From positions 481,009 through 545,008 of the forward strand of contig NZ_DS999411.1 in the NCBI RefSeq assembly GCF_000158175.1: a stretch of DNA of 64,000 bases, written 5' to 3'. Every line of letters starts with the position of its first letter. The stretch's first letter is position 1. Below the pieces are notes generated by a model. That model saw only the letters and a program-made list of their open reading frames with translations. It did not search any database and was not told the origin of the DNA. A program made the position numbers and the translations under genes. The DNA comes from Luminiphilus syltensis NOR5-1B. Lineage in GTDB: Bacteria; Pseudomonadota; Gammaproteobacteria; Pseudomonadales; Halieaceae. Positions 49,518 to 60,703 of the stretch are shown here, in pieces.

Positions 49518-52205
49518 TCAGAGGGTTCGCGCCACTTCATTGACGTCAAAGACCTCAATGAGGTCGCCGACCTTAACGTCGTTGTAATTCTTCACGCCAA
49601 TACCGCACTCCATGCCATTTCGCACTTCACTGGCATCGTCCTTGAAGCGTCGCAGCGACTCCAGCTCACCCTCGTAAATCACCACGCTGTCGCGCAGTAC
49701 ACGAATAGGCTTGGCGCGATACACCGTTCCCTCGGTCACCATACAGCCGGCAATCTGGCCGAGCTTCGGCGAGCGGAAGACATCGCGGACCTCGGCAATA
49801 CCGACAATTTCTTCGCGCAGTTCCGGCGACAACATACCGGTAAGCGCCGCCTTAACATCGTCGATGAGATCGTAGATGACGTTGTAATACCGCACCTCGA
49901 TACCCTCGTTTTCGGCGACGTTTCGCGCCTTGGAATCTGCACGAACATTGAAGCCGAACAAAATGGCGGAACTGGTCATCGCCAAAGAGACGTCGGTCTC
50001 GGTGATACCACCGACACCGCCGGCAACCACATTCACCTTGACTTCATCATTGCCAAGATCTGACAGCGCACCGAGCAGAGCCTCAAGAGAGCCGCGTACG
50101 TCTGCTTTAACCACCAGATTCAGTGACTCCACTTCACCTGCGGTCATGGTCTCAAACATATTGTCGAGCTTGGCGGCTTGCTGACGGGCCAGTTTGGTAC
50201 TGCGGGTTTTTTCCTGCCGGTAATCGGCGATCTCCCGCGCGCGCTTTTCGCTCTCCACCGCCGCAAACGGATCTCCCGCATCGGGGGTGCCATCGAGTCC
50301 GAGCACCTCGACAGGGATACTCGGTCCGGCCTCTTTGATGGGCTCGCCGTTTTCGTCGAGCATCGCCCGAACACGACCGTACTGCAGGCCCGCAAGAACA
50401 ATATCGCCCTGGCGCAACGTACCGCCCTGGATCAGCAGTGATGCCACAGGGCCTCGACCTTTATCCAATCGGGACTCAATCACAATGCCCTGGGCCGGCA
50501 CATCTTCCGGTGCACTCAGTTCGAGCAGTTCTGACTGGAGAAGAACCGCATCGAGCAGTGCATCAATACCGTCACCGGTATGGGCAGACACCGGCACGAA
50601 CTGGGTATCGCCACCCCACTCCTCGGGGATCACTTCCTTGGCCGACAACTCATTTTTGACTCGGTCCGGATCGGCGCCCTCTTTATCCATCTTGTTGATC
50701 GCCACCACCATGGGGACGCCAGCGGCTCTTGCGTGCTGCACCGCCTCCTCGGTCTGTGGCATAACGCCATCATCGGCAGCCACCACCAGGATCACGATAT
50801 CGGTAGATTTCGCACCACGGGCGCGCATCGAGGTGAACGCCGCGTGTCCAGGGGTATCGAGGAAGGTGATCATGCCGCGGCCGGTCTCGACGTGATAGGC
50901 GCCGATGTGCTGGGTAATGCCACCCGCTTCACCACTCGCTACTTTCGCCTTACGAATGTAGTCGAGTAATGACGTTTTGCCATGATCTACGTGGCCCATT
51001 ACGGTAACCACCGGAGCTCGCGGCAACGGTGTGCCATCCTGGCTGGACAGCGTCTCGACGAGCCGCTCTTCGAGTTCGTCTTCACTGACCAACTTGGCGG
51101 TATGGCCCAGCTCTTCCACGACGAGTACCGCCGTGTCCTGGTCGACCATCTGGTTAATGGTCGCCATCACACCGAGCTTCATCAGTTCTTTGATGACCAA
51201 ACCGGCTTTCACTGCCATTTGCGACGCGAGATCACCCACGCTGATATTCTCGGAAATCTCGACATCGCGAACAATGCGCTCGGTAGGCTGCTCAAAACCG
51301 TGCTTGCTATGCTCCTCGTGGCTCGACTTCTTGCGCCGGCCACCGCGTCGTCGGGCAACGCCCGATTCGACAGCATCGAGCACATTCAGCGATAGATTGT
51401 GACCCCGTTGCTTACCGCGAGCGCCGGGGATATTGGACTTGCTCAGGCGTCCGCGACTGGGTTTCTTGCGCTGTACCTCTTCGCGGGCCGGCGCATCATG
51501 CAATCGCTTGGGCTTGCGATCTGCCGCACCGGCAGAGGCATCGGGCGCAGTCTTGGCGAGCTCGGCCTGACGCTTGGCCTCCTCGGCTTCCGCCTGCTTG
51601 CGCGCTTCCTCTTCCTTGCGCGCCGCAATTGCGGCCTCCATGTCCTGCTGACGTTTTTCCTCTTCACGCTGACGCCGCTGGGCCGCGCGCTGTCGCAGCA
51701 CTTCCGGATCGAGATCCGTCTCATCCTCAGGTTCGGGCTCAACCTCGGGCTCAGCAGCGGCGGGTGTCTCAGCCACGGGGGCCTCTACCGGCTCAGAAAC
51801 GGTGTCGGGTGTTGCCGCTGTCACTTCGACTTCAGGCGCCGCAGCAGTCTGATCTTCAGGTGAGACCGCGTCCGTATCGGCTACTTCAGCCTCAACTTCG
51901 GCTTCCATGTCATCACGCTTGATATAGGTGCGTTTTTTGCGCACTTCTACATTGACGGTGCGCTTACCCGCGCCGCCAGTCCGCAATGTGCTTAACGACT
52001 TACGCTTGAGTGTAATTTTCTTGGGCGCATCACTGCTTTCGCCGTGGCTGCGCTTTAGGTGCGCCAACAGCGTCTGCTTATCTTCATCGGACACTTCCTG
52101 TGCCGCCGAAGAATGCGGCAAGCCCGCCTCCTTCATCTGCGACAACAGCCGTTCCGCCGATGCGCCTACTGTCTTTGCCAGCTGCTCTACTGTCACCTGT
52201 GCCAT
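49518..52205 (-). CDS. infB: Translation initiation factor IF-2
   Basis: GTPase that brings fMet-tRNA to the 30S P site. 895 residues: IF2 N-terminal helical domain ([21 protein letters not shown]), a long Ala/Glu/Arg-rich variable region (about residues 85-270), then the G domain with G1 [10 protein letters not shown]3 DTPGH and G4 NKMD, and domains II-IV ending [19 protein letters not shown]. Operon position nusA-infB-rbfA is canonical. Confidence 0.98.
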   Translation of the reverse strand: MAQVTVEQLAKTVGASAERLLSQMKEAGLPHSSAAQEVSDEDKQTLLAHLKRSHGESSDAPKKITLKRKSLSTLRTGGAGKRTVNVEVRKKRTYIKRDDMEAEVEAEVADTDAVSPEDQTAAAPEVEVTAATPDTVSEPVEAPVAETPAAAEPEVEPEPEDETDLDPEVLRQRAAQRRQREEEKRQQDMEAAIAARKEEEARKQAEAEEAKRQAELAKTAPDASAGAADRKPKRLHDAPAREEVQRKKPSRGRLSKSNIPGARGKQRGHNLSLNVLDAVESGVARRRGGRRKKSSHEEHSKHGFEQPTERIVRDVEISENISVGDLASQMAVKAGLVIKELMKLGVMATINQMVDQDTAVLVVEELGHTAKLVSEDELEERLVETLSSQDGTPLPRAPVVTVMGHVDHGKTSLLDYIRKAKVASGEAGGITQHIGAYHVETGRGMITFLDTPGHAAFTSMRARGAKSTDIVILVVAADDGVMPQTEEAVQHARAAGVPMVVAINKMDKEGADPDRVKNELSAKEVIPEEWGGDTQFVPVSAHTGDGIDALLDAVLLQSELLELSAPEDVPAQGIVIESRLDKGRGPVASLLIQGGTLRQGDIVLAGLQYGRVRAMLDENGEPIKEAGPSIPVEVLGLDGTPDAGDPFAAVESEKRAREIADYRQEKTRSTKLARQQAAKLDNMFETMTAGEVESLNLVVKADVRGSLEALLGALSDLGNDEVKVNVVAGGVGGITETDVSLAMTSSAILFGFNVRADSKARNVAENEGIEVRYYNVIYDLIDDVKAALTGMLSPELREEIVGIAEVRDVFRSPKLGQIAGCMVTEGTVYRAKPIRVLRDSVVIYEGELESLRRFKDDASEVRNGMECGIGVKNYNDVKVGDLIEVFDVNEVARTL

Positions 52206-52257
52206 TTTGAACTCCCTTGCCCGTCTGGTTTTACGCCGAAGTCATCCGCTCTGATAA

Positions 52258-53757
52258 TCAGGAAGCCGATTCCTCCTCAGCGAACCACGGCTCGCGGGCG
52301 GTCATAATCAATGCGGCCGCACGCTCCTCGGTCATATCTTCAATATCCATAATGTCGTCGACACCCTGCTCGGCAAGATCTTCCATGGTGACAATGCCGC
52401 GGCTCGCCAGGACAAAGGCGAGATGCCGTTCCATGCCCTCCATGGCCAGTAAGTCTTCTGCCGGCTCATTGGCACCCAACTGTTCCTCCGAGGCGATCGC
52501 CATGGTCAGCAGCGCATCTTTGGCTCGTGCGCGCAACTCTTCGGAGATATCCTCGTCAAAGCCTTCAATCGACATCATCTCTTCAAGCGGCACGTAAGCC
52601 ACCTCTTCCAGCGTGGTGAAGCCTTCTTCGACCAGAACCCCGGCGACATCTTCATCAACATCGAGAGCGTTCATGAAGGTTTCCATGACCTGGATGGCTT
52701 CAGCCTCCTGCTTCTCGATCGCATCATCCACGCTCATCACATTAATGGTCCACTCGGTCAAATCCGAGGCAAGACGAACATTCTGGCCACCACGGCCGAT
52801 CGCCTGGGCGAGATTGTCCTCGGCGACCGCCACTTCCATGGTGTTGCTGTCTTCGTCGACCACAATCGACTCGACCTCGGCCGGAGACATGGCATTGATG
52901 ACCAGTTGCGCCGCATTATCGTCCCAGAGAATAATGTCAACACGCTCGTTATCGAGCTCATTGGACACCGCCTGAACCCGCGAACCGCGCATACCGACAC
53001 AAGCGCCGACCGGATCGATTCGCTGATCGCCGGTCTTGACCGCGATCTTGGCACGGGAACCCGGATCCCGAGCTGCCGCTCGGATTTGTATGACACCCTC
53101 CGCGATTTCGGGGACCTCTATTTTAAACAACTCAATCAACATTTCCTTGCAGGCGCGGGACAGAATCAATTGTGGTCCCCGCGACTCAGTGTTGATCTCG
53201 GTAAGAATGGCGCGGACACGATCGTTGATTCGGAAGGTCTCACGGCCCACCAGCTCGGTGCGCGGCAGCAAGCCCTCAGCATTGCCGCCGAGATCAACGA
53301 TGACGTTGTCCCGGGTGACTTTCTTGACCGTTCCCGCGAGCAATTCGCCGACGCGGCTCTGATACTGCTCGACGATTTGCGCGCGCTCCGCATCGCGAAC
53401 ACGCTGAACGATGACCTGCTTGGCGGTCTGTGCGGCGATGCGTCCGAAATCCACATTGTCGACGACTTCTTCGTGGACATCGCCGGGCTTCAGTTCGGCA
53501 TTAACCTCAATGGCTTCTTCAGTAGTGAACTGGGTGCCCAACAAAGCCAGCTCACTGTCGGGTACTACCAGCCAACGGCGTGTCGTGACGTAATCGCCGG
53601 TTTCGCGATCGATCTGCACCTCGATGTCCGACTCTTCGTCGTAGCGTTTCTTGGCCGCCGTCGCGAGCGCCAGCTCAATCGCTTCAAAGATGATGTCCTC
53701 TGACACCCCTTTTTCATTCGATACCGCTTCCGCCACCATCAGGATTTCTTTGTTCAT
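52258..53757 (-). CDS. nusA: Transcription elongation/termination factor NusA
   Basis: I chose ATG 53757 ([21 protein letters not shown]) over the upstream frame, since this is the standard NusA N terminus; product 499 residues. Domains are N-terminal RNAP-binding, S1 ([22 protein letters not shown]), KH1 and KH2 ([15 protein letters not shown].., [13 protein letters not shown]), and two C-terminal acidic repeats as in gammaproteobacteria ([32 protein letters not shown]). Confidence 0.97.
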   Translation of the reverse strand: MNKEILMVAEAVSNEKGVSEDIIFEAIELALATAAKKRYDEESDIEVQIDRETGDYVTTRRWLVVPDSELALLGTQFTTEEAIEVNAELKPGDVHEEVVDNVDFGRIAAQTAKQVIVQRVRDAERAQIVEQYQSRVGELLAGTVKKVTRDNVIVDLGGNAEGLLPRTELVGRETFRINDRVRAILTEINTESRGPQLILSRACKEMLIELFKIEVPEIAEGVIQIRAAARDPGSRAKIAVKTGDQRIDPVGACVGMRGSRVQAVSNELDNERVDIILWDDNAAQLVINAMSPAEVESIVVDEDSNTMEVAVAEDNLAQAIGRGGQNVRLASDLTEWTINVMSVDDAIEKQEAEAIQVMETFMNALDVDEDVAGVLVEEGFTTLEEVAYVPLEEMMSIEGFDEDISEELRARAKDALLTMAIASEEQLGANEPAEDLLAMEGMERHLAFVLASRGIVTMEDLAEQGVDDIMDIEDMTEERAAALIMTAREPWFAEEESAS

Positions 53758-53793
53758 TGTCACTCTCTCACCCTTCCCGGTATTCAACCGATT

Positions 53794-54300
53794 TCATTCA
53801 GCTTTGGCACTTTCGCGCTTTAACTTGTTCTTTCCCTTGCCGATTTCAACGCGGGGCTCCACCTTGGCGCGCTCCACCGAATTCAACGGCAATACATACT
53901 CATGCTCACCCGCACGTACCACGACCTCGTCCCCTTCCACCCCGACCAGCCAGCCACGAAACTTACGCCGGCCCTCGAAGGGCATCCGCAGGCGAACTTC
54001 TATCGGCTCGCCGATATACAGGCGATACTGCTCAGGACGGAACAGCAGCCGGTCGATTCCTGGCGAGGAGACCTCCAGCGTAAACTCGGTCTGGATGGGA
54101 TCCTCCACATCGAGTACACCACTGATATGGCGACTCACCATGGCGCAGTCGTCGACCGTCACACCCTCCTCACGATCGATGTAAACGCGAAAAGTCGGCT
54201 TTCGAAACGGGGGCAGTAATTCGAGGCCCCACAATTCAAACCCCAGCGACTCGATGGTCGGTGTCAGCAATTCGCTCAACTGGGTGGTCTTGCCTGCCAT
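53794..54300 (-). CDS. rimP: Ribosome maturation factor RimP
   Basis: Needed for 30S assembly. The 168-residue protein begins MAGKTTQLSELLTPTIESLGFELWGLELL and has FRVYIDREEGVTVDDCAMVSRHISGVLDVEDPI and the SSPGIDRLL motif. The basic tail is typical. First protein gene of the nusA operon, 36 bases ahead of nusA, with the initiator tRNA gene upstream as at E. coli metY. Confidence 0.96.
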   Translation of the reverse strand: MAGKTTQLSELLTPTIESLGFELWGLELLPPFRKPTFRVYIDREEGVTVDDCAMVSRHISGVLDVEDPIQTEFTLEVSSPGIDRLLFRPEQYRLYIGEPIEVRLRMPFEGRRKFRGWLVGVEGDEVVVRAGEHEYVLPLNSVERAKVEPRVEIGKGKNKLKRESAKAE

Positions 54301-54357
54301 CTAATCGATTGATCCCCAATCTATTGTGTTATTCGCCTGTCCACATTCAACAGACAC

Positions 54358-54380
54358 AAAAAAGCCCCAAAGAGGGGCTT
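54358..54380 (-). terminator. Terminator between initiator tRNA and rimP
   Basis: Stem AAGCCCC (54362-54368) / GGGGCTT (54374-54380), loop AAAGA, then a T-run on the minus strand. It separates the tRNA transcript from rimP. Confidence 0.88.
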
Positions 54381-54420
54381 CCACAAATGATGGTTACCTG
54401 AGCAGTAGGCACCATCTAAA

Positions 54421-54497
<77 letters not shown>

Positions 54498-54688
54498 TCA
54501 AAACTTGCTGTGACCGCCCCCTAGTACACCAAAACGCTCGGTGTTGGCTGTCACGCCTGACTTGAATAAATGCTTCAAATCAGAGGCGCCGAAGTATAGG
54601 TAGTGCTTTTGATAACGTCAAGGGCGACACACTGCAAAATGTACAGTGATTGCCTTGCCACCCTCAGTGATCGCTGCATTTACGGTCG

Positions 54689-54712
54689 AAAAAGCCCCAC
54701 TTTACGTGGAGC
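54689..54712 (-). terminator. Repeat-unit terminator (most distal)
   Basis: Minus strand: GCTCCAC stem, GTAAA loop, GTGGGGC, then TTTTT. Same element as in the other units. Confidence 0.85.
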
Positions 54713-54842
54713 TTCTTCGGTATTTGGTGCGGAAGGCGGGGTGATTGCCACCGGCAATCACGGCCGAGCCCGGCGCGACTCTGGCGCGACGGAAAAAGCG
54801 AGGCCTGGAATAGTCCCGCATGCAACGCGTACCCCAGAAACG

Positions 54843-54867
54843 AAAAAAGCCCCACTTTACGTGGAGC
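54843..54867 (-). terminator. Repeat-unit terminator
   Basis: GCTCCAC/GTGGGGC stem with loop GTAAA and six T's; one extra T makes this unit 155 rather than 154 bp. Confidence 0.87.
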
Positions 54868-54997
54868 CTCTTCGTTGTATGGTGCGGAAGGCGGGGTGAT
54901 TGCCACCGGCAATCACGGCCGAGCCCGGCGCGACTCTGGCGCGACGGAAAAAGCGAGGCCTGGAATAGCCCCGCATGCAACGCGTACCCCAGAAACG

Positions 54998-55021
54998 AAA
55001 AAGCCCCACTAAACGTGGAGC
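54998..55021 (-). terminator. Repeat-unit terminator
   Basis: Same stem with loop GTTTA (TAAAC on the plus strand) and five T's. Confidence 0.85.
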
Positions 55022-55151
55022 CTCTTCGTTGTATGGTGCGGAAGGCGGGGTGATTGCCACCGGCAATCACGGCCGAGCCCGGCGCGACTCTGGCGCGACG
55101 GAAAAAGCGAGGCCTGGAATAGTCCCGCATGCAACGCGTACCCCAGAAACG

Positions 55152-55175
55152 AAAAAGCCCCACTAAACGTGGAGC
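55152..55175 (-). terminator. Terminator directly after tRNA-Leu
   Basis: First of the series, 12 bases beyond the CCA end. Stem GCTCCAC/GTGGGGC, five T's. If it were fully efficient, the three downstream copies would rarely be transcribed. Confidence 0.88.
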
Positions 55176-55187
55176 CTCTTCGTTGTA

Positions 55188-55273
55188 TGGTGCGGAAGGC
55201 GGGACTTGAACCCGCACAGCCAATGGCCACTACCCCCTCAAGATAGCGTGTCTACCAATTCCACCACTTCCGC
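55188..55273 (-). tRNA. tRNA-Leu (GAG)
   Basis: 86 nt class II tRNA with encoded CCA, acceptor GCGGAAG/CTTCCGC, anticodon GAG in the loop CTTGAGG, and a long variable arm (GTGGCCATTGGCTG). Same position as E. coli leuU, just after secG. Its 3' end is duplicated in the adjoining repeat array. Confidence 0.97.
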
Positions 55274-55284
55274 AAATACTGTCC

Positions 55285-55701
55285 TCAACCCGAGGGGATC
55301 TCTGAATCCGTGCCAGCGGCACCTGACTCGCTACCGTCAATCTGAGGAATTTCGCTCGACGATTCTAGCACAGGTGCTTCGAATCCCGCCTGATCTATGG
55401 GCAGCGCTTCAGGCGCACTGGATGACGCCTCAACGGGGATCTCAAAGCCGAGATCCTCATCGCCAGCCGTCCGGCTGTCGGCGATCATGGCCAGACTGAA
55501 GCTCGAGGCAAAAAACGCTGCGGACAACCACGCCGTCGATTTGGTCAGCACATTGGTCGTGCCCGTGCTGCCAAACAGCGTCTGTGACGCACCTGCGCCA
55601 AAAGAGGCCCCGATGTCAGCGCCTTTGCCCTGTTGCAACATGATCAAACCAATAATCGCCAGTGCGACAAACAGGTGACCCACTAAAATCAATTGTTCCA
55701 T
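55285..55701 (-). CDS. secG: Preprotein translocase SecG with an acidic C-terminal tail
   Basis: Small subunit of SecYEG. The first ~75 residues show the two helices and GKGADIGASFGAGASQTLFGSTGTTNVLTKSTAWLSAAFF, the SecG hallmark. A ~60-residue acidic, Ser/Glu/Pro-rich tail follows (EASSSAPEALPIDQAG..), of no clear function. 138 residues against about 110 in E. coli. Followed closely by tRNA-Leu. Confidence 0.96.
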   Translation of the reverse strand: MEQLILVGHLFVALAIIGLIMLQQGKGADIGASFGAGASQTLFGSTGTTNVLTKSTAWLSAAFFASSFSLAMIADSRTAGDEDLGFEIPVEASSSAPEALPIDQAGFEAPVLESSSEIPQIDGSESGAAGTDSEIPSG

Positions 55702-55718
55702 TCTTCCTCCGTGACGCG

Positions 55719-56456
55719 CTATGCCGCGGTCACAATCTGCCAGAAGCTCTCGGCTTCAAGTGAGGCGCCGCCAACCAGCGCCCCATCAATATTGTCACAG
55801 GCAAACAAACCACCCGCCGTACTCGGCTTTACGCTGCCCCCGTACAGGACTCGCAGCGCTCGGCCCGATTCTCCATAGAGTTCCACCAACACCTGGCGTA
55901 TCACCCCATGCATCTCATCAGCCTGCTCAGGAGTTGCCGTCTCGCCGGTGCCAATCGCCCAGATAGGCTCGTAAGCAACGACCAGATTCTCTGCGGCAAC
56001 ACCTTCAAGCGACGCCCGAACCTGACTGGCCACACGTTGTATGTGATCGCCCCGCTTGCGCTCTTCAAGCGATTCTCCAACGCAAACTACTGCACATAAA
56101 CCCTGCTGCTGTACCGCCACCGCCTTGAGCGCCACACCCGCATCGCTTTCGGCGTGGTATTGCCGCCGCTCCGAGTGGCCGACAATACTCCACCGGCACC
56201 CGACATCCGCCAGCATTGCTGCCGACACCTCGCCGGTAAAAGCGCCCTCGGTGTTAACAGAGCAGTCCTGGGCGCCAACACCCACCTCGGGCAACACCGC
56301 AGCCAGCGTCGCCAGGTATGGGTATGGCGTGCAAATAACCACCTGCTGCGCATCCAACCGTCCGGCACTGAGTGCTTTCAGCTCAATCGCAAACTCGCGG
56401 ATCCGCTCATTCGAGCCGAACAACTTCCAGTTACCGATAACCAGCTTATCCGCCAT
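55719..56456 (-). CDS. tpiA: Triosephosphate isomerase
   Basis: Interconverts the glycolytic trioses. The 245-residue barrel has NWKLFGS (residues 6-12, Lys), the His in IVGHSERRQY, the catalytic Glu in VVAYEPIWAIGTG, and the LYGGSVKP phosphate loop. Inserted between glmM and secG, which are neighbours in E. coli; this order occurs in Pseudomonas. Confidence 0.97.
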   Translation of the reverse strand: MADKLVIGNWKLFGSNERIREFAIELKALSAGRLDAQQVVICTPYPYLATLAAVLPEVGVGAQDCSVNTEGAFTGEVSAAMLADVGCRWSIVGHSERRQYHAESDAGVALKAVAVQQQGLCAVVCVGESLEERKRGDHIQRVASQVRASLEGVAAENLVVAYEPIWAIGTGETATPEQADEMHGVIRQVLVELYGESGRALRVLYGGSVKPSTAGGLFACDNIDGALVGGASLEAESFWQIVTAA

Positions 56457-56540
56457 GCGAACCCCTGCTTTTCAGGCGCGCGATACTACCCAACAGTGAC
56501 CGACACCGCAACCGGCGCTTACGACACCCGAACCGAGCAG

Positions 56541-56565
56541 CAGGTCAGGTCAGGTCAGGTCAGGT
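56541..56565. repeat. Five-copy pentanucleotide repeat over the glmM stop
   Basis: (CAGGT)5 on the plus strand, read as CTGAC units in glmM. The stop TGA lies within the first three units. Gains or losses of units further on do not alter the protein, as long as at least three remain. Confidence 0.9.
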
Positions 56566-57895
56566 CAGCAATCGTATCCGCCATCGAGTGCGCGAGCTGG
56601 TGAATAGTATCCTGATCCTCACCCTCGACCATCACCCGAATCACGGGTTCGGTCCCGGAGGGGCGGAGCAGGACGCGCCCACGTCCTTCCAGAGACTTCT
56701 CAGCCGCCGCGGTGGCGGCCTGCACCTGCGGATGATCCCGCAACTGGGCCCCATTGGTAACCGGTACGTTGACAAGAACCTGGGGCATTTTGCACATACC
56801 GCCGCGCAATTCCCCCAGCGACATTTCCGTCATCACTATCGCTGCGAGTACCTGAAGGGCAGACACGATCCCGTCGCCCGTTGTTGTCACATCGGAGCAA
56901 ATAATATGCCCGGATGATTCACCACCGAGGTGCCAGCCCTGAGCATTCATGATTTCACGAACGTAGCGGTCACCCACATTGGCGCGTGCGAGCTTCAATC
57001 CGTGTTCCTGCAAGGCCAGCTCAAGACCCATATTGGACATCAGCGTGCCGACGACGCCAGAGTCCGATCGCCCCGTCATCACCCGATGCGTGGCCAGCAC
57101 GTACAGCAGCTCATCACCATCGACAACCGAGCCATCGGCATCGACAAACAGCACACGATCACCGTCGCCGTCAAAAGCAATCCCCAAATCGGCCCCCGCT
57201 TCAATCACCGCCGCAATAAGGGCATCCGGTGCAGTGGAACCAAACTCATGGTTGATGTTGTAGCCATCAGGGCTCGCACCAATAACGGTGATCTCGGCAC
57301 CCAGCTCAGCAAATACCGCCGGGGCAATGTGATAAGTCGCCCCGTTGGCGCAATCGAGCACTATTTTCAGCCCCCGGAGACTCACGTCTTCGGGTAGGGT
57401 TGATTTGCAAAACTCGATATAGCGACCTGCAGCATCGACGACACGGCTCGCTTTACCCAGCTTACGCGAGTCGACCGTTTCCAGTGGCATCTCCAGTGCG
57501 GCCTCGATGGCCAGCTCGGTCTCATCGGACAACTTCGCACCCTTATCGCAGAAGAACTTGATGCCATTGTCATAAAAGGGATTGTGCGAGGCACTGATGA
57601 CTATCCCCGCTGCCGCGTTCTGTGAGCGGGTCAGTAGTGCCACTGCGGGGGTAGGCATCGGACCCAGCAAGCGCACATCTGCCCCTGCAGCCACCAGCCC
57701 GGCCTCGAGTGCAGACTCAAACATGTAGCCGGATACTCGGGTGTCCTTGCCGATAATCACCGTCGGTTTACCCTGCCACTGATCAGCGAACACACGGCCG
57801 CAGGCCCAACCCAGCTGCAGCATAAAATCGGGGGAAATCGGTGCTGTACCCACCCGGCCACGAATACCGTCGGTGCCGAAATATTTCTTTTTCAC
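56555..57895 (-). CDS. glmM: Phosphoglucosamine mutase
   Basis: Makes glucosamine 1-phosphate for peptidoglycan and LPS. 446 residues: [14 protein letters not shown] start, active Ser in [19 protein letters not shown] (about residue 100), metal loop DGDGDR, and C-terminal [19 protein letters not shown] overlap with folP. Its stop codon falls in a (CTGAC)5 repeat. Confidence 0.97.
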   Translation of the reverse strand: MKKKYFGTDGIRGRVGTAPISPDFMLQLGWACGRVFADQWQGKPTVIIGKDTRVSGYMFESALEAGLVAAGADVRLLGPMPTPAVALLTRSQNAAAGIVISASHNPFYDNGIKFFCDKGAKLSDETELAIEAALEMPLETVDSRKLGKASRVVDAAGRYIEFCKSTLPEDVSLRGLKIVLDCANGATYHIAPAVFAELGAEITVIGASPDGYNINHEFGSTAPDALIAAVIEAGADLGIAFDGDGDRVLFVDADGSVVDGDELLYVLATHRVMTGRSDSGVVGTLMSNMGLELALQEHGLKLARANVGDRYVREIMNAQGWHLGGESSGHIICSDVTTTGDGIVSALQVLAAIVMTEMSLGELRGGMCKMPQVLVNVPVTNGAQLRDHPQVQAATAAAEKSLEGRGRVLLRPSGTEPVIRVMVEGEDQDTIHQLAHSMADTIADLT

Positions 57896-58770
57896 AATCC
57901 CACTTGCTCCATAGCTGTCAGCATAGCGAGGGCGTCGCTGCTCTCCCTCACATCATGAACCCGCAATAGTCGCGCCCCACGCTCAGCCGCCATAAGTGCC
58001 AGTGCAATACTCGCGGAGACGCGCTGATCCATGGTGCGGTCAATCACAGAGGCTATCATTGATTTGCGCGATAAGCCGACCGCGAGTGGACAGCCCAATA
58101 CGAGAAATTCACCCAGCCTTCTGAGCAGGGTGAAATTATGCTCCGGGGTCTTACCAAACCCAAATCCCGGATCGAGGAGCACCCGGGAGCGAGGAATACC
58201 GGCCAGCTCAACAGCCTTGATTCGCTCGGCGAAAAACGTCGATACCTCATCGACCACAGAATCGTAATGGGGTTGATCCTGCATATCACCCGGCTCACCA
58301 CGCATGTGCATCAAACACACCGGCAGTCCGGCAGCGGCGGCCGCCTCAAGCGCACCGGGTCGACGCAAGGCGCGCACATCGTTGATGACGGCGGCACCTG
58401 CCGCCGCTCCTTCGGTGATCACACGGGGCGAGCTGGTATCCAGCGAAATAATGGCGTCGAAGCGACTCTCGATGACGGCGAGGGCTGCCAGTACACGGTC
58501 GAGCTCCTCCTGCTCCGAGACGGCTGTCGCTCCGGGCCGCGTTGACTCTCCGCCAATATCAAGCACCGCCACTCCCGCATCTACCATGGCTTCAGCACGC
58601 CGGCAGAGCACGTCGGCCCTAAGCTCGCCGTCGCGATAAAGCTGACCACCGTCTGAAAAAGAGTCTGGTGTGATATTGAGCACCCCCATTAACTGCGGAG
58701 TGCTCAAATCGAGGGGCTTATCGCCGCAAAACATAACGCCTGCGGCTTGAGGGGGTGCGGCTGACGTCAT
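57892..58770 (-). CDS. folP: Dihydropteroate synthase
   Basis: Target of sulfonamides; joins pterin and p-aminobenzoate. I use the ATG at 58770 ([22 protein letters not shown]), 13 bases after the ftsH stop; the upstream frame lies within ftsH. The 292-residue product has [35 protein letters not shown] and [10 protein letters not shown]. Between ftsH and glmM as in E. coli. Confidence 0.96.
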   Translation of the reverse strand: MTSAAPPQAAGVMFCGDKPLDLSTPQLMGVLNITPDSFSDGGQLYRDGELRADVLCRRAEAMVDAGVAVLDIGGESTRPGATAVSEQEELDRVLAALAVIESRFDAIISLDTSSPRVITEGAAAGAAVINDVRALRRPGALEAAAAAGLPVCLMHMRGEPGDMQDQPHYDSVVDEVSTFFAERIKAVELAGIPRSRVLLDPGFGFGKTPEHNFTLLRRLGEFLVLGCPLAVGLSRKSMIASVIDRTMDQRVSASIALALMAAERGARLLRVHDVRESSDALAMLTAMEQVGL

Positions 58771-58783
58771 GGCAGCCGAAAAC

Positions 58784-60703
58784 TCAGTGGTCGCTAGCCG
58801 GTCCGCCGATGGGGCCTGTGCTGCTCTCGGTCGCCTCGGTCTCTCCACCCCCTGAGGAAGGGCTGTCACGGTCATCGTCAGACCATCCCGCGGGTGGCCT
58901 CGGCTCCCTGTCGTTCATGATGTCGTCGATCTGCTCCGCATCGATAGTTTCATACAGCATCAGTGCGTCCGCCATCTTATCGAGCTTGCCGCGATTCTCT
59001 TCAAGCAGCGTCGTCGCTTTGGTGTAGCACTCATCAATGATTTTGCGCACTTCCTTATCAATAGACCGCGCCGTCTCGTCAGACATGGCCTTCGTAGGCT
59101 GCCCTGCCGACCGGCCAAGGAAGACCTCTTCACCGCCTTCGTCATACATCAATGGACCGAGCGCCTCGGAGAGGCCCCACTTGGTCACCATGTTGCGCGA
59201 CATCTCGGTGGCGCGCTGAATATCATTGGAGGCGCCCGTCGTAATACCGTCCGGCCCAAGCGTCATTTCCTCGGCAACCCGACCGCCAAACAGACTGGTA
59301 ATCTGGCTGATGATGTGGCGCCGGCTGTGGCTATAGCGATCTTCCTCGGGCAGGAACATGGTGACACCCAATGCGCGGCCGCGAGGAATTATCGATACCT
59401 TGTAAACCGGGTCGTGCTCGGGCATCAAGCGCCCAACGATGGCATGTCCCGCCTCGTGATAAGCCGTATTGCGCTTTTCCTTTTCCGACATGACCATCGA
59501 ACGCCGCTCGGCACCCATCATGATCTTGTCCTTGGCCAGCTCAAACTGCTCCATATTGACCATACGTACACCGGCACGGGCGGCGAAGAGCGCCGCCTCG
59601 TTGACCAGGTTCGCAAGATCCGCTCCCGAAAAACCCGGAGTACCCCGAGCAATCTTGCTCGGATCGACGTTCTCACCCAGAGGTACCTTGCGCATGTGTA
59701 CCTTGAGGATCTGTTCGCGGCCGCGAATGTCAGGCAGGCCCACCACCACCTGCCGGTCGAAGCGTCCGGGACGCAGCAAGGCGGGATCAAGAACATCAGG
59801 GCGGTTGGTGGCGGCAATCACGATGACGCCATCGTTGGCCTCAAAACCGTCCATCTCTACCAACAATTGGTTAAGCGTCTGCTCGCGCTCATCATGACCG
59901 CCGCCGAGTCCGGCACCTCGATGCCGACCTACGGCATCGATCTCGTCGATGAAAATAATACACGGCGACTGCTTCTTGGCCTGCTCAAACATATCGCGGA
60001 CCCGGGACGCACCGACGCCGACAAACATTTCGACAAAGTCAGAGCCAGAGATGGAGAAAAAGGGAACCTTGGCCTCTCCCGCGATGGCCTTCGCCAATAG
60101 CGTCTTACCCGTACCGGGCTGTCCGACCATGAGTACGCCGCGGGGAATGCGACCGCCCAGTTTCTGGAACCGACTCGGATCCCGAAGGAAATCCACCAGC
60201 TCATGGGTGTCTTCCTTGGCCTCCTCAACACCCGCCACGTCGGCAAAGGTGGTGGTGATCTGGTCTTCTCCCAGCAACTTGGCTTTGCTCTTTCCGAAAC
60301 TCATCGGACCACCGCGGCCACCACCACCGCCTTGCATCTGGCGCATAAAGAACATGAAAACGGCGATAATGATCAGAATCGGGAAGCTGGCGACCAGCAA
60401 TTGGGTCCAGACGCTCTGCTCCTGGGGCTTACGCCCTTCAACCACCACGTCGTGGGCGAGCAAATCATCCATCAGCTTTGGATCTTCGACCATGGGTCGA
60501 ATCGTCTCAAAAGACGAGCCATCGTAGCGCGAGGCCGTTATGGTCAAGCCATCCACCACAACCTTTTTCACGTTGTCGTTCTGGATTTCCTCGATAAATT
60601 CAGAATACCCCACCTGCTCGGCAGCGCTTTGCATGTTGAAATTGTTAAAAACTGACAACAGCACGGCCGCAATGACCAGCCAGAGCAGTAAATTCTTTGC
60701 CAT
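58784..60703 (-). CDS. ftsH: ATP-dependent zinc metalloprotease FtsH
   Basis: Membrane AAA+ protease. Start at ATG 60703 ([19 protein letters not shown]), giving 639 residues. Two membrane helices flank a small periplasmic domain; then Walker A GQPGTGKT, second-region [18 protein letters not shown] and the protease zinc site HEAGH. The C-terminal tail is acidic. The 230-base gap to rlmE likely holds its promoter. Confidence 0.98.
   Translation of the reverse strand: MAKNLLLWLVIAAVLLSVFNNFNMQSAAEQVGYSEFIEEIQNDNVKKVVVDGLTITASRYDGSSFETIRPMVEDPKLMDDLLAHDVVVEGRKPQEQSVWTQLLVASFPILIIIAVFMFFMRQMQGGGGGRGGPMSFGKSKAKLLGEDQITTTFADVAGVEEAKEDTHELVDFLRDPSRFQKLGGRIPRGVLMVGQPGTGKTLLAKAIAGEAKVPFFSISGSDFVEMFVGVGASRVRDMFEQAKKQSPCIIFIDEIDAVGRHRGAGLGGGHDEREQTLNQLLVEMDGFEANDGVIVIAATNRPDVLDPALLRPGRFDRQVVVGLPDIRGREQILKVHMRKVPLGENVDPSKIARGTPGFSGADLANLVNEAALFAARAGVRMVNMEQFELAKDKIMMGAERRSMVMSEKEKRNTAYHEAGHAIVGRLMPEHDPVYKVSIIPRGRALGVTMFLPEEDRYSHSRRHIISQITSLFGGRVAEEMTLGPDGITTGASNDIQRATEMSRNMVTKWGLSEALGPLMYDEGGEEVFLGRSAGQPTKAMSDETARSIDKEVRKIIDECYTKATTLLEENRGKLDKMADALMLYETIDAEQIDDIMNDREPRPPAGWSDDDRDSPSSGGGETEATESSTGPIGGPASDH

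Larger units (their letters stand above)
54688..55187 (-). repeat. Tandem tRNA-Leu-derived repeats, 3 full units of ~154 bp plus a part
   Basis: Downstream of tRNA-Leu on the minus strand, the last 16 bp of the tRNA (plus-strand TGGTGCGGAAGGCGGG) recur at 54725, 54880 and 55034, against 55188 in the tRNA itself: periods 155, 154, 154. Each unit holds the tRNA 3' end, an intrinsic terminator, a ~100-base spacer with a perfect 9-bp hairpin (GTGATTGCC/GGCAATCAC) and a GGCGCGAC direct repeat. The distal partial unit (54688-54724) has only a terminator. Units are almost identical; the two proximal terminator loops read TAAAC-type and the distal two TTTAC-type. Fills most of the 690-base gap between the two tRNAs; no credible gene. 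Same design as the rtT repeats of E. coli tyrT. Confidence 0.95.

Noticed and set aside
54688-55203. CRISPR-like spacing of repeats
   Set aside because: Units are contiguous ~154-bp copies with no unique spacers and no cas genes.
54702-55223. A 173-codon open frame on the minus strand running through the repeat array, and similar shorter ones
   Set aside because: It arises from the repeated DNA and begins in the tRNA gene; the repeat period is not a multiple of three, so the unit is read in changing frames, and there is no ribosome-binding site.
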